Of a DNA stretch of 64,000 nucleotides, positions 54,994 through 64,000 are shown piece after piece. The stretch covers positions 14,029,501-14,093,500 of the forward strand of contig CM032230.1 of assembly GCA_019009955.1 (NCBI GenBank), in the 5' to 3' direction. The notes below the pieces were generated by a model. It saw only the letters and a program-made list of their open reading frames with translations, was not told the DNA's origin and ran no database searches. Each line of letters begins with the position of its first letter. Positions within the stretch are counted from its first letter, which is position 1. This stretch comes from Riptortus pedestris (taxonomy: Eukaryota > Arthropoda > Insecta > Hemiptera > Alydidae). The position numbers were made by a program, and so were the translations under genes.

Positions 54994-55195
54994 CAAAAAA
55001 AAATATTAGCTACTCGATATTTACAAACTTTTTGATGCCTATTTATTTTGTTGAGTTTTGATGAAACAATTATATCAAGTTTACTGACTTAACCAACCAC
55101 AAAGTGTTTAAGTATTTTGTATCAATAGAAAAAACAAAACAACTAGAGATAGGATTTTTAAAGTAATATGGCTATGGGAACTGAGGTATCAGGCT

Positions 55196-55241
55196 ATTTT
55201 GGAAAAGGGATCACTTGCCTTAAATAGTTTGGGAATCGCTG
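55196..55241 (-). mobile_element. Possible hAT terminus
   Basis: Read on the minus strand the end is CAGCGATTCCCAAACTATTT followed by AAGGCAAGTGATCCC. CAGxGATTCCCAAACT is a common hAT end. The partner end was not found, so this may be a solo end. Confidence 0.4.
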
Positions 55242-55670
55242 TGCTAAAATGTAATACCCGTAGCAAGAAGGGAAAATTGTGATGGTGAATTCGAGCGTTT
55301 CCCAGCCACAATCCGACTGGAATTACTATTATAAAAGTTATTCGTATGTTGTATTCCCGATTTGGTAGATAAGGTGGATTCGAAAGAGGGGAAACTTGTT
55401 TCGGTTTTGATTTCATCTTGATAATAATCTAGAGATTTTGTGTTTTATAAGGTTGAGCAAAAATTCAAGATTGAATCTATAAAATATATGGGATCTGATG
55501 AGCGAATAATACCTTTTATCTATTTCTTATCAACGGAATAATCAATTATCTGATTTCTTTACGGTAATTCAGCCATTGAGGCATTTAAGTGTTCATGTAA
55601 AGTAATATTCGTTAATGGGGAAATAAGGAGGGAGGGGGGGGGGGGTTAAAAGGACATAATATCTCCTTTT
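55242..55670. other. Unassigned interval
   Basis: No gene recognised; G-run at 55633-55645 followed by GGTTAAAAGG resembles a degraded HINE G-rich box. Confidence 0.35.
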
Positions 55671-55764
55671 TAGCAGATTTCCTTTAAGGAAAATCACACA
55701 TCACATTCTCAAATTTTCTCACATGTCCTACCTATAGGATCCTATCGGTCCTACCTATAGGATA
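55671..55764 (+). repeat. HINE 5' end, rearranged
   Basis: TTTTTAGCAGATTTCCTTTA, AGGAAAATCACACATC, then CATGTCCTACCTATAGGATC in a short tandem duplication (CCTATAGGAT). Confidence 0.65.
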
Positions 55765-56136
55765 CAAGAGTAACTTTTGTTTTATACATTTTTTCGGGAA
55801 AAATGTATGAAGCAAGTAATTTGCGTAGAAATATTCATATGCTCAACAATTCTTTCCAATATTATCTACCAGGTGCCTCACTTGGAAAAATTAATTCAAA
55901 TCTATGTCAATATTTTGTCCTTAATAATTCAAATCTGTGCATAACGCACAGGAGACGGGAAATATGACAATATGGAGGACAGTGAAGTCTTACATAAAAA
56001 ATTAATCTTATTATTAAAAAATCCACATCAACGACGGGTATAAACCATAAACACTGGGACGGGTAAATGTCAAAATATTGTGTAAAGTAAAGCCTTACCA
56101 AATAAATAACGGGCGAAGCCAAGTATCTGAGCTAGT
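55765..56136 (+). mobile_element. Helitron 3' part
   Basis: AAGAGTAACTTTTGTTTTAT, TACCAGGTGCCTCACTTGGA, CACTGGGACGGGTAAATGTC, then CGGGCGAAGCCAAGTATCTG and AGCTAG ending at 56136. The hairpin is weakened (CCAAG instead of CCGGG), and a deletion removed the ATTCCCG part. Confidence 0.82.
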
Positions 56137-56379
56137 TTACACATATTACAGAAGCAATCTTATTGAACATTTAATTGTCTATAAATGTAGTTATATACTT
56201 GGGATTTATGCTGGCTGGTGGAGGTCCATCATCAATCAAAGGGTAAGCAAGAAAGGTCAAACCACCTCAACCCTCAGCAATTTTATCATATTAGTTATTG
56301 GCTGAAATCGTACCTAGAATAGGGTTTATTGTTTTTACCAACTAAGCGAGTTATTAGTGCTCTATTTTTTATTTTTTTT

Positions 56380-56512
56380 AGCGTTTAGTTAACCCCCACT
56401 CCAACGAATGTTCGATTAGAAATAGAGAATGTTGAAATGAGATCAGTTTTGTGTATTTCCAGCACGTAGGAAATGTGATTGGTTCACGCAGCTTCTGCGT
56501 GAGGGACTTAAT
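56380..56512 (+). repeat. HINE 3' end, plus strand
   Basis: TTAACCCCCACTCCAACG, TGAAATGAGATCAGTTTTGT, GCACGTAGGAAATGTGATTG, then CGCAGCTTCTGCG and GAGGGACTT. Confidence 0.72.
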
Positions 56513-56570
56513 GAAGCCTTATATATTGAAATGAAAAACTCATGGACTCAATATCAATTCATTTTAACAT

Positions 56571-57571
56571 ATTTCCACTCAGGAATATCGACTATAGAGG
56601 TTATATTCAAATATCCATCGATCCTACTCAGAAGATTACGATAAAATAAAGATAAGGGGCTCAGGTTGGCCGTGCGAGTTAGGGCGTTTGGTCGTAATCC
56701 CAGGGTAGACCTAGAGTGGCGGGTTCAAATCCCGCCCAGGGCAGTAGAAATTTATTTAGGGACGGGCTCATTAAATAAACTCCTTAGGCTCACCCTGGCT
56801 AGTTAAGGATGGCAACCTGTAGATAACCCGCCCCGATTAGCCTAGTTGCATAAAGTGGACGTAAATTAAAAAAAATAAAAAAATAAATAAATAAAGATAA
56901 AGTTCGTTAATGGTTAAAATGGGATCAGTGGGAGGGGGGAGGGTTCTAAAGATTAGAGGGGGAATTTCGAAAATTCAAAATATCTCCGTTGTTCTACATC
57001 TGATCGAAAAATTGTATAAAACCAATCTTATTACAAATTCAATGTTTCATACATTTTGATGTTTACCTTATTTCATTATTTTGATGTTTGCATTTTTTAA
57101 TTTTTAGCCTCCAGTAAACCCCCACTCCTACTCATGTCTAGTTAACAATAAGCTATTATATCATGAACCACTTCATTGAAAGCTATAACACCAAATGTTG
57201 TTTTTATTCACATTTTACAGTTACACAAGCAAATTCGTCTTGTGATGACGACATCGATCAAGATTTTACGTTCTTGTTTCAAAAATGTTTATTTTATCTA
57301 TACCATACTCAACATTTAACAGTTTCAGACAACTCTAAAGATCATATTTGTTATCGTGAGAATAGTTATGAAGAAGATGAAGATCGTGGGAATAGTTATT
57401 AAGAGTGGGTCGTAAAATGTTATAGAATCAATTTTGTTAAACTATTGATGATCTACAATAGATCGTTTTTTTGGTTTGTTTTGTGTTTTACAAAGAATAT
57501 GTGATATCAAGTGTGTTATACCAGCACGTGCAAAATCTGCTTAAGTTTACGCAGCCCCTTCGTGACGAACT
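56571..57571 (+). mobile_element. HINE long-subfamily copy (plus) hosting a SINE
   Basis: Decayed 5' end ATTTCCACTCAGGAATATCG and CCATCGATCCTACTCAGAAG; SINE 56656-56888; then AAGTTCGTTAATGGTTAAAA, a G-rich box, the long-subfamily module (TTTTTAGCCTCCAGTAAACC), GCACGTGCAAAATCTGCTTA, the hairpin CGCAGCCCCTTCG and GACGAACTT at 57571. Confidence 0.82.
56656..56888 (+). mobile_element. tRNA-derived SINE with intact Pol III box B
   Basis: 233 bp, flanked by the 12-bp duplication AAATAAAGATAA (56644-56655 and 56889-56900). The head has a box-A-like TTGGCCGTGCGAG (about 56666-56678) and a perfect box B GGTTCAAATCC (56722-56732). The body has GGCAACCTGTAGATAACCCG and the tail is (AAAT)n. The best-preserved promoter among the copies here, so the most likely to represent a young subfamily. 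Confidence 0.93.
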
Positions 57572-58178
57572 TTTACAACAAAAAGCCTTTTAGAAAGTGG
57601 ACGATAAAAAAAATATATATATTAAATATTATAAAGTCAATTATGAAGAAGCGTGGATAATTGCAGAATTAATTTAAATATTTAAGATACCCAATAATTA
57701 AAATACATAATTGACATTTCCTGCGAGATAATAAGGGGGCAAAAATCACGTCTTATCATTAGTCAAAGCAACAGACATTTTGACTCTAATAGGTAGGATA
57801 ATTACAATTTTATATATATTTGTAAAAAGAGTAGGCCGAAAGGATGGAGAGAGAAAAAAGGCGTAGGTACAGAGGATTTAGGATAATGCGCCTAATTTCA
57901 GGTAATTGGAGGTAAATGAGGGCGGAGATTAGTTTGATGGACATTAATCAATATAGGACAGGTGGCTATTACGGAAATTACCTGTTTGCTTTAGCTTAAT
58001 TCCCACAGCCTGGGAATGGTTCATTTTCATACAAATTCTCCATGCTTTTTGTTCAATATTATAACAATTATCATTAACCAGAGTAAAGGACTATGGATTA
58101 TCCAGTATAGAAGAGGGGAATGGTAGTAATGCTAGTATTTATTGAAACTAATTTTATATTCTTCATCGGAGTAAACTA
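57572..58178. other. Unassigned interval
   Basis: No transposon or gene recognised. Confidence 0.35.
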
Positions 58179-58795
58179 AAAAGTCCGAATCGCAGAGGCT
58201 GCGAAAACAAAGCAGATTTCCAACGTGATTTCATCTTTTCGTTGAATTACTCTTTTAATATATGAGTTATGTAAAACATGCATGGAGCAACAATTTTTGT
58301 ACGTCAATATTTTTGCAAGATTGGTTCTACAACATTTTAGGACCCGACTCATAATAACGGAGATATTCTGAATTTTCACTGAAACATTTAAAATGGAGTA
58401 TGGTTTAGATTAAATAAACATTTTCCAGACGAGAACGTAAAATCTTAGCGTCGTCAAACTACGAATTTACATGTATCATGCATAATGAATGTTTGATGAA
58501 AACAATATTTGGTATTTAAGCATAAAATAAAGATGTGATTGTTGTAATAGCTTAACGTTAATATGACATAAATAGAAGAGAGGAAGGGCTTGCTGGGGGC
58601 TGAAAACTAAAGAAAAATCAAATATATCGATTAAATTTACATTGGAGAAAATATGTTTAGAACAATATTTGTACGCCAATAAATTTACATTAAGATTGAC
58701 ACTATACAATTTTTGATCCTTCGTATAGCTTAGGTATTTTGAATTTTCGAATCCTCTAAACTCCCCATCTCCGTCAGATTTCCGTTAATAAACTG
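58179..58795 (-). mobile_element. HINE copy, minus strand, ending at a minisatellite
   Basis: 3' end AAAGTCCGAATCGCAGAGGC; interior GGAGATATTCTGAATTTTCA, TTTTCGAATCCTCTAAACTC and TCCGTCAGATTTCCGTTAAT. It breaks off at about 58795, where the 29-bp array starts. The microsatellite and 5' module are missing. Confidence 0.75.
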
Positions 58796-59995
58796 GACCC
58801 TACAGATTACACACTTACACTTAGGACCCTACAGACATCACTCCTACAATTTGGACCATACAGACTACACGCCTTCACGGAGGACCCTAAAAACTGCACA
58901 CCTTCGCGGAGTAACCTACAGACTCCACTCCGACGCTTAGGACCCTACAGTCAGGACAGCTTCACGTAGGACCCTACATACTACACACCTACACTTAGGA
59001 CCCTACATCTTGCACACCTTCACTTCAGGACCCTACAGACTTCACACCTTCACGGAGGACGCTACAGACTGCACTACTACAATTTAGACCCTACACACTG
59101 CACACCTTCACGGTGGACCCTACAGACTACACACCTACACTTAGGACCCTACAGACTTCACTACTACAATTTAGACCCTACACACTGCACACCTTCACGG
59201 TGGACCATACAGACTACACACCTACACTTAGGACCCTACAGACTTCACTACTACAATTTAGACCCTACACACTGCACACCTTCACGGTGGCCCCTACAGA
59301 CTACACACCTACACTTAGGACCCTACAGACTTCACTACTACAATTTAGACCCTACACACTGCACACCTTCACGGTGGCCCCTACAGACTACACACCTACA
59401 CTTAGGACCCTACAGACTTCACTACTACAATTTAGACCCTACACACTGCACACCTTCACGGTGGACCCTACAGACTACACACCTACACTTAGGACCCTAC
59501 AGACTTCACCCTACAGACTGTTTAGACCCTAGACCCTACAGACTGCACACCTTCACGGTGGCCCCTACAGACTACACACCTTCACTTAGGACCCTACAGA
59601 CTATAATCCTTCCATTTGGACCCTACAGACTACACACCTTCACTGTGGACCCTACAGACTACACACCTTCACTGTGGACCCTACAGACTACACACCTTCA
59701 CTGAGGACCCTACAGACTACACACCTTCACTGTGGACTCTACAGACTACACACCTTCACTGAGGACCCTACAAACTTCACTACTACAATTTAGACCCTAC
59801 ACACTGCACACCTTCGTGGAGTATCCTACAGACTACACGCCTACAATTTGTACCCTACATATTACCCACATACATGGTGGACCTTACAGACTATACATCT
59901 ACACTTAGGACCCTACAGTCTGCACACGGAGTACACAACAGACTTCAATCGTACAATTTGGACCCTGCAGACATTCTTTCATACAATTTGGACAC
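58795..59995. repeat. 29-bp minisatellite with 87-bp higher-order units
   Basis: The basic unit is GGACCCTACAGACTACACAC plus CTTCACTTA (29 bp), about 41 units. At about 59070-59500 three variant units alternate regularly and form an 87-bp higher-order repeat present about five times. Because 87 is divisible by three, a repeated 29-residue frame stays open at 59113-59532. This is an effect of the array, not evidence for a gene. Confidence 0.95.
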
Positions 59996-61340
59996 TACAT
60001 TAATTAAGGAACGACGAATATATGACTTTCTCATTACGAGCTCTGGGATTCAATGTCTGTGCTGAAGCTGGTGCCCTTCTGGAGCAGTAGCACTTATAAG
60101 CACTCTAACATGTTTACATAAGAGGTACGTAAGACGTACTTTTAATGGTTTAATTGCAAAATCTGAGAGATAAGGGAGGGAGAGAAGAAGAGGAGAGAGG
60201 AGAGAGAGGGAGAACACGCCGTTAGAAATTAACAGTGGAATTAGCTGACGTTAATTTAAAAGCAGGTTTTATAATTGTTTTCCTAATTTAATGGGCGATA
60301 TTTTATATTTAACGGCAAAAGCGTATTCAAAATTTAAGCTCTTTGGACCGTTACAACAGCATGTGAAACATAGTTGGAAGACATGAACGAAGCATATTTG
60401 TTAAACAGTCGCTATTAAGTGCATCGTAAAAGTTAAGGCTATTTGTCAAATGAAGCAGTAAAATGTGAAGAGGAGTGGCCTTCAATCAGAGAGCTGGGAG
60501 GGCTTCAGCAGTAAAACAGTTGTCATAGCTTGGAGTGAGGGGCGGGCAAGATACGCCAATGGTTATCTCGCAGCTAGGTTAGGAGGCGCCTGCCAAAGAG
60601 TTAATAGAGTCGATAGATTAATGGCCTAACACTGGCTCGTCAATCGTGAACGAGTCTGTCAGCCGCGTCACTTTAATGCCGCTGGAATGCTGACACTCGG
60701 CAGCTCCGAGCTGGGCTCTCTCCCTGAGCAAGTAGCTTCTATAACTCTCCAGCTACAAGTAATGTTCTAATCAAACGGTGGCTATATTTAATAGAGAATG
60801 GATGCGGTGTCCATCAGGGCCCAGCTCTCAGCCCAAACGTTTATTACATCACTAAACAACATTTATGTGATTACAAATGTAGAATCGACAGTTGGTTATT
60901 AGTAGTAAATCTATGACTTTTTATTATGGCTTAGACACCCGGAGACGATAAAACACATGTTGCTACTGAAGTCATAGGAATCATTGTCTGGACAACAATT
61001 TTTCTCTTCTCAACCACATAAACACTTACCGTAATTTTAGCAGATGGAAACAATTATCATAGGAAATCAGATTTCCAGGTTTTTTTTTTTTTTAAACTTC
61101 TCTTCCCCCCGTTGTACCTTGGGCAGCCCCATACTAGAGATTTGTCCAATTTCTAATATTTAAAAGTTTGAATTCGATCTAACAGGTGGTCCGTGACACA
61201 CATACACCTACAAAGTGATTCCTTGTGAGCACCTTAGACTTCCTCGCAGCCATTTGCTGCATATTTACATCGCGGGCCGAAAGTTTCAAATGGGCGCCTG
61301 CAATTGGAGCCTCACTGCCTCTGTTCAGCGAAACTCCAAT
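59996..61340. other. Repeat-poor island
   Basis: GA-rich stretch at 60174-60215; GC-richer part 60540-60840. No transposon match and no coding frame recognised. Confidence 0.4.
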
Positions 61341-61439
61341 AATTGCCTAAAACCATAATTAAACATATTGGCTATATATTATACTTATTTACAAATAACC
61401 GATCATACCTATTTATTATAAGTTCTTTTGGCATTCAGC

Positions 61440-61640
61440 ACTTTTCTTGCGATTTTCAGCAACGCCTTCAAACGTCGTTGGTCTGGATCAGCTTTTTAAG
61501 TGAATTCGGAGGCCAATCGAGCAGCGAGTATTCTTGCCTTGGAATAGAACTGACACTCAAAAATAATGTGCTTCACCGTTTCTACAGCTTGACACTTCGG
61601 GTCAGCCCTCAACGAAAAACTCATCAAATCGATAAGGGTA
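61440..61640 (-). pseudogene. LINE fragment, minus strand, zinc-binding region
   Basis: The minus-strand frame reads LIDLMSFSLRADPKCQAVET, then VKHIIFECQFYSKARILAAR. 'C ... E-T-V-x-H-x-x-x-EC-x-x-Y-x-x-AR' is the zinc-binding C-terminal block of non-LTR retrotransposons. In-frame stops bound it on both sides. Confidence 0.7.
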
Positions 61641-61649
61641 CACTAGTTA

Positions 61650-62315
61650 GTGCAAGATGAAAAACTCGACAAGTCAAGAAGCATGGACAAGATTATCAGT
61701 TTTAACAAGTATTTTTCAGTGCCTTAGACTTTCATCATTCTCAAGCCAGGATTTATCGCATAAATTATAGTATTACATATTTTTATTTTAACGGTTCCTT
61801 AGTTTTATTTTATTCCTTAGTTTAAATATAGCTAACTATATTTTATTCTGTTTTAATAACTTTGAAAACATTTTTCTTTATTTTAACATTTTATTTTAAG
61901 GAATTGAAAATGAATGATACGGAGCTCTAATAAATAAATAAAACTAACAAGTATTTCAGGCACGTTTTGACTTGCACTGTATTTATTGGAGGCATATACA
62001 CGATTTAAACAATCATGATCAAGTTCAAGTCCAAACATACTCCTGATATTTTACTGCAAAACAAATTTGGGCTTCGGTTGAAATTTCATTTGCGTTTTGA
62101 AATTCGTTGCAGCTTTAATGATAATATAAGCGATCATCTACTAATTTATTTCAAATGATTATAAAGTGATTATACGTATAGATAATTAAAATTAATTTGA
62201 TAAAGTGAGAGTTATTTTCGTTTAATACCTGCATCTCTAATTTATTTTTAAAAATATAAACATGTACGTACTAAATTTACCATGGGAAAAATCTACTCCA
62301 ATCACCCACGAATTA
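61650..62315. other. AT-rich unassigned interval
   Basis: Nothing recognised. Confidence 0.3.
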
Positions 62316-62345
62316 CAAAAGTCCGTCACGCAGGGGCCTATACGC
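62316..62345 (-). repeat. HINE 3' tip, minus strand
   Basis: AAAAGTCCGTCACGCAGGGG followed by unrelated sequence: only the last 22 bp or so of the element. Confidence 0.7.
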
Positions 62346-62403
62346 GAGCCGCCACTGGTCTAGAGCCATCTTAGAATGTAAAATTTGACATTTATCAGGA
62401 TCA

Positions 62404-62456
62404 ATTATCAAGGTGGTGACCTGTAGATAACCCGTTCTAATTAGCCTTAGTAGAAA
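62404..62456 (+). mobile_element. SINE fragment
   Basis: AAGGTGGTGACCTGTAGATA, ACCCGTTCTAATTAGCC; it runs directly into a second HINE 3' end at 62457. Confidence 0.7.
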
Positions 62457-62660
62457 ACAGTCCGTCGCTCAGGATTTGCGTTACGTATGCACATTTCCCT
62501 CGTATGCCACATACTTGCATTTATCTTAAAAAGTAAAAGTTTAATGAGTACAATATTTGGTATTTATGCTTCAAATAATGTGCTTCATAATTTAACAGCT
62601 TATTGATGATATGACATGAATAGGAGAGGACGTTTACTGAAAGCCAAAAACAATTAAGTC
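62457..62660 (-). repeat. HINE 3' part, minus strand, decayed
   Basis: ACAGTCCGTCGCTCAGGATT, TGCACATTTCCCTCGTATGC, then long-subfamily interior GATATGACATGAATAGGAGA. Confidence 0.65.
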
Positions 62661-62940
62661 TGTCAACTGGAGTGCACACGCAATCTGGTGGCAGCTGCCT
62701 AAAGAAGAAATAAAATACAGGCTGCAACTAAAAGATTATTTTCACCATACTACGATGTAATCACCTGCTTTACACGCCTAATTTGGGGACCGAAAGCTAC
62801 ACTTGGCCGCCCTAGGGCCGAAATGAATAATTCACCCTAGGGCCGCAAAATCAGCTGTTTATTATTTTAATTCATTCATTTCATTATATACATTATATTA
62901 GTTTGTTTTGCTCGTATTATTGTTTAGTTATTTAGTAATT

Positions 62941-63360
62941 ATGGCTAATAATATATCAGAATCTATAAATAGAAGAGCAAAAGAAATCATGGCAGATTTG
63001 TTACCAGCAAAATCAAAAGATAGGTATGGCGAAGAGTATACAAAGTTTTTGAACTGGTTAAAAATGGAAAATGTAAAACCTGGAGATGTGAATGATGAAG
63101 TTTTACTCGTATATCTCTCGGTCCTATCAAAGCAAAACAAACCCAGTACTTTATGGAGTAAGTACTCCATGATAAAAAGTTGTTTAAAAGTAAAAGAAAA
63201 TATCCAACTCACCCAATTTCCAAAAGTATTGCTTTTTTGAAACGGCAATCGGTTGGTTATCAGCCAAAAAAAAACAAATGTGTTAAGTGCCACTGAAGTA
63301 ACCCAATTTATGTTAAATGCTCCTGATAATGAATGGTTGCTAAACAAGGTACACTTAACC
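62941..63360 (+). pseudogene. Tyrosine recombinase (Crypton-like) N-terminal part, frameshifted
   Basis: Starts MANNISESINRRAKEIMADL; an in-frame ATG at 62908 adds 11 hydrophobic residues and is less likely the start. It continues YGEEYTKFLNWLKMENVKPG, DVNDEVLLVYLSVLSKQNKP and STLWSKYSMIKSCLKVKENI. This is the SAM-like core-binding domain of phage-integrase-type recombinases as found in animal Cryptons and related genes; 'PSTLWSKYSM-x-KS' is its most conserved stretch. After a frameshift near 63228 the frame gives FLKRQSVGYQPKK, and after another near 63272, LSATEVTQFMLNAPDNEWLL. The catalytic R...HxxR...Y domain is absent, so the copy is truncated and inactive. Confidence 0.75.
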
Positions 63361-63440
63361 AAAAGAAAATCTTGTTTTTTATTAATGTTATATCGTATTA
63401 ATATTTATTGTAGTATGGCGAAAAATAGCGTTCGTGCCTC

Positions 63441-63537
63441 GGGCCAAAGTGCTTTTGCCGGCCCTCAAACTTTTCATGACCTCGACTACGTCTCGGTCAA
63501 AAAATATCTCGGGCCGGCAAACGCCCACTTTCGGCCC
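63441..63537. repeat. GC-rich inverted repeat (long hairpin)
   Basis: Left arm GGGCCAAAGTGCTTTTGCCG, GCCC (63441-63464) pairs with right arm GGGCCGGCAAACGCCCACTT, TCGGCCC (63511-63537). The loop holds a smaller hairpin TGACC...GGTCA (63477-63499) around CGACTACGTC. Marked contrast with the AT-rich surroundings. Confidence 0.88.
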
Positions 63538-63753
63538 TTGGTACGAAATATACTATATTTCACTCTTATCTATGGGAATTCATATGGAGACATAGAAGAA
63601 ACCTAAAAAACCTTTTTGGATTTTTCTTGTATAATATATAAACATTTTGGTCATGAGAGTAACATAAATGTAAATATTTTTTCCCTAAACATGTGCTACG
63701 TTTTGTAAAAGGGGTTTCTTGCCAAAAATAGTTGGGGAATTCATGGTCTAAAT

Positions 63754-64000
63754 CAGGGGTGAGCAACATTTTTAATCAACGGGTCAATTTAAATTTTAAA
63801 ATTTTTGGCGGGCCTAACATAAAATAACACTTATTAATAATTTACAAAACTTTATTTATAAGAAACATTAGAATAGAAAAATATAAAATTCAAAAAAAAG
63901 TAAAAATTTCATATAAAAATTTTAATGCAAAATTAAAACAAACCAAAAAAGACCAGAAAGACGACTTTACTTGAAGATTTTAATCAGACATTTGGCACTG
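63754..64000 (+). mobile_element. hAT terminus, element continues past the window
   Basis: CAGGGGTGAGCAACATTTTT followed by GGCGGGCC, matching the form of the end at 10594 (CAGGTATGGGCAACCTTT ... GCGGGCC). The body beyond about 63830 is AT-rich and runs off the window. Confidence 0.65.

Larger units (their letters stand above)
62783..63541 (+). mobile_element. Candidate Crypton-like element remnant with GC-rich ends
   Basis: A tyrosine-recombinase coding remnant (62941-63360) lies between a GC-rich left segment (GGGACCGAAAGCTACACTTG, GCCGCCC, with CCCTAGGGCCG twice at about 62810-62845) and a long GC-rich inverted repeat on the right (63441-63537). The right outer end, read backwards (CAAGGGCCGAAAGTGGGCG), resembles the left end. 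Treating these as element termini is inference. Confidence 0.5.

Noticed and set aside
56656..56740. Functional tRNA gene
   Set aside because: Box A and box B are present but there is no cloverleaf with an acceptor stem, and the sequence continues into a SINE body with a tail and target duplication.
59113..59532. 139-residue repeat protein
   Set aside because: Produced by an 87-bp higher-order minisatellite unit; no start context or domain.
61266..61300. Third copy of the GGGCCGAAAG terminus seen near the Crypton-like remnant
   Set aside because: Only about 15 bp of loose similarity and no matching inverted partner nearby.

Overview
This window looks like AT-rich nuclear DNA of an insect, or at least an arthropod. 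The evidence is the mix of mobile elements: jockey-like, I-like and R1-like non-LTR retrotransposons, a non-LTR element with a restriction-enzyme-like endonuclease region, hAT transposons, a Tc1/mariner-like MITE, tRNA-derived SINEs, Helitrons with CTAG ends, and a Crypton-like tyrosine recombinase. I recognise no host protein-coding gene, no functional RNA gene and no CRISPR array. Every convincing coding stretch is a broken piece of a mobile element. The species cannot be named from what I can see.

The window is dominated by one dispersed non-autonomous family, here called HINE. It starts AGCAGATTTCCC, has a (TA)n microsatellite about 130 bp in, carries the inverted motif GGGAAATCTGCT near its 3' end, and finishes with the hairpin ACGCAGCCCCTGCGT followed by GACGGACTT. 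This plan resembles the Helentron-associated / DINE-1-like elements of other arthropods. About 30 copies or fragments occur on both strands. Other elements have repeatedly inserted into them: Helitrons inside the (TA)n, SINEs, LINEs, and other HINEs.

Layout: 1-3 kb, mostly unique sequence with GA/GT microsatellites. 3.5-5.1 kb, an eight-unit satellite of about 200 bp. 5.8-8.3 kb, two SINEs and a dead LINE. 8.9-9.8 kb, an internally deleted hAT with TIRs and an 8-bp target duplication. 10.1-11.3 kb, further transposon protein remnants. 11.3-15.5 kb, a stack of nested LINE and HINE insertions that can be ordered from target duplications and restored reading frames. 16.9-18.8 kb, three more LINE fragments. 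18.9-20.3 kb, a large inverted repeat and a C-rich minisatellite. 22-27.2 kb, HINE copies carrying a SINE and two Helitrons. 28.3-30.2 kb, a minisatellite of about 115 bp. 30.4-46 kb, HINE, Helitron, R1-like LINE, a near-perfect 273-bp palindrome and a mariner-type MITE. 47.8-52.7 kb, mini-HINEs, a Helitron and a second jockey-like LINE. 53.5-58.8 kb, older HINEs, a SINE and a Helitron. 58.8-60 kb, a 29-bp minisatellite arranged in 87-bp higher-order units. 61.4-63.5 kb, a LINE fragment and a Crypton-like recombinase remnant beside GC-rich inverted repeats. 63.75 kb to the end, the start of a hAT element.

Between these lie repeat-poor, more GC-rich islands (about 15.5-16.8, 27.3-28.3, 33.6-34.0, 40.1-41.2, 46.4-46.8, 52.7-53.2 and 60.1-61.3 kb). 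They are the best candidates for host regulatory or intronic sequence. Coordinates of repeat edges come from reading by eye; edges supported by target duplications are exact, others are approximate.
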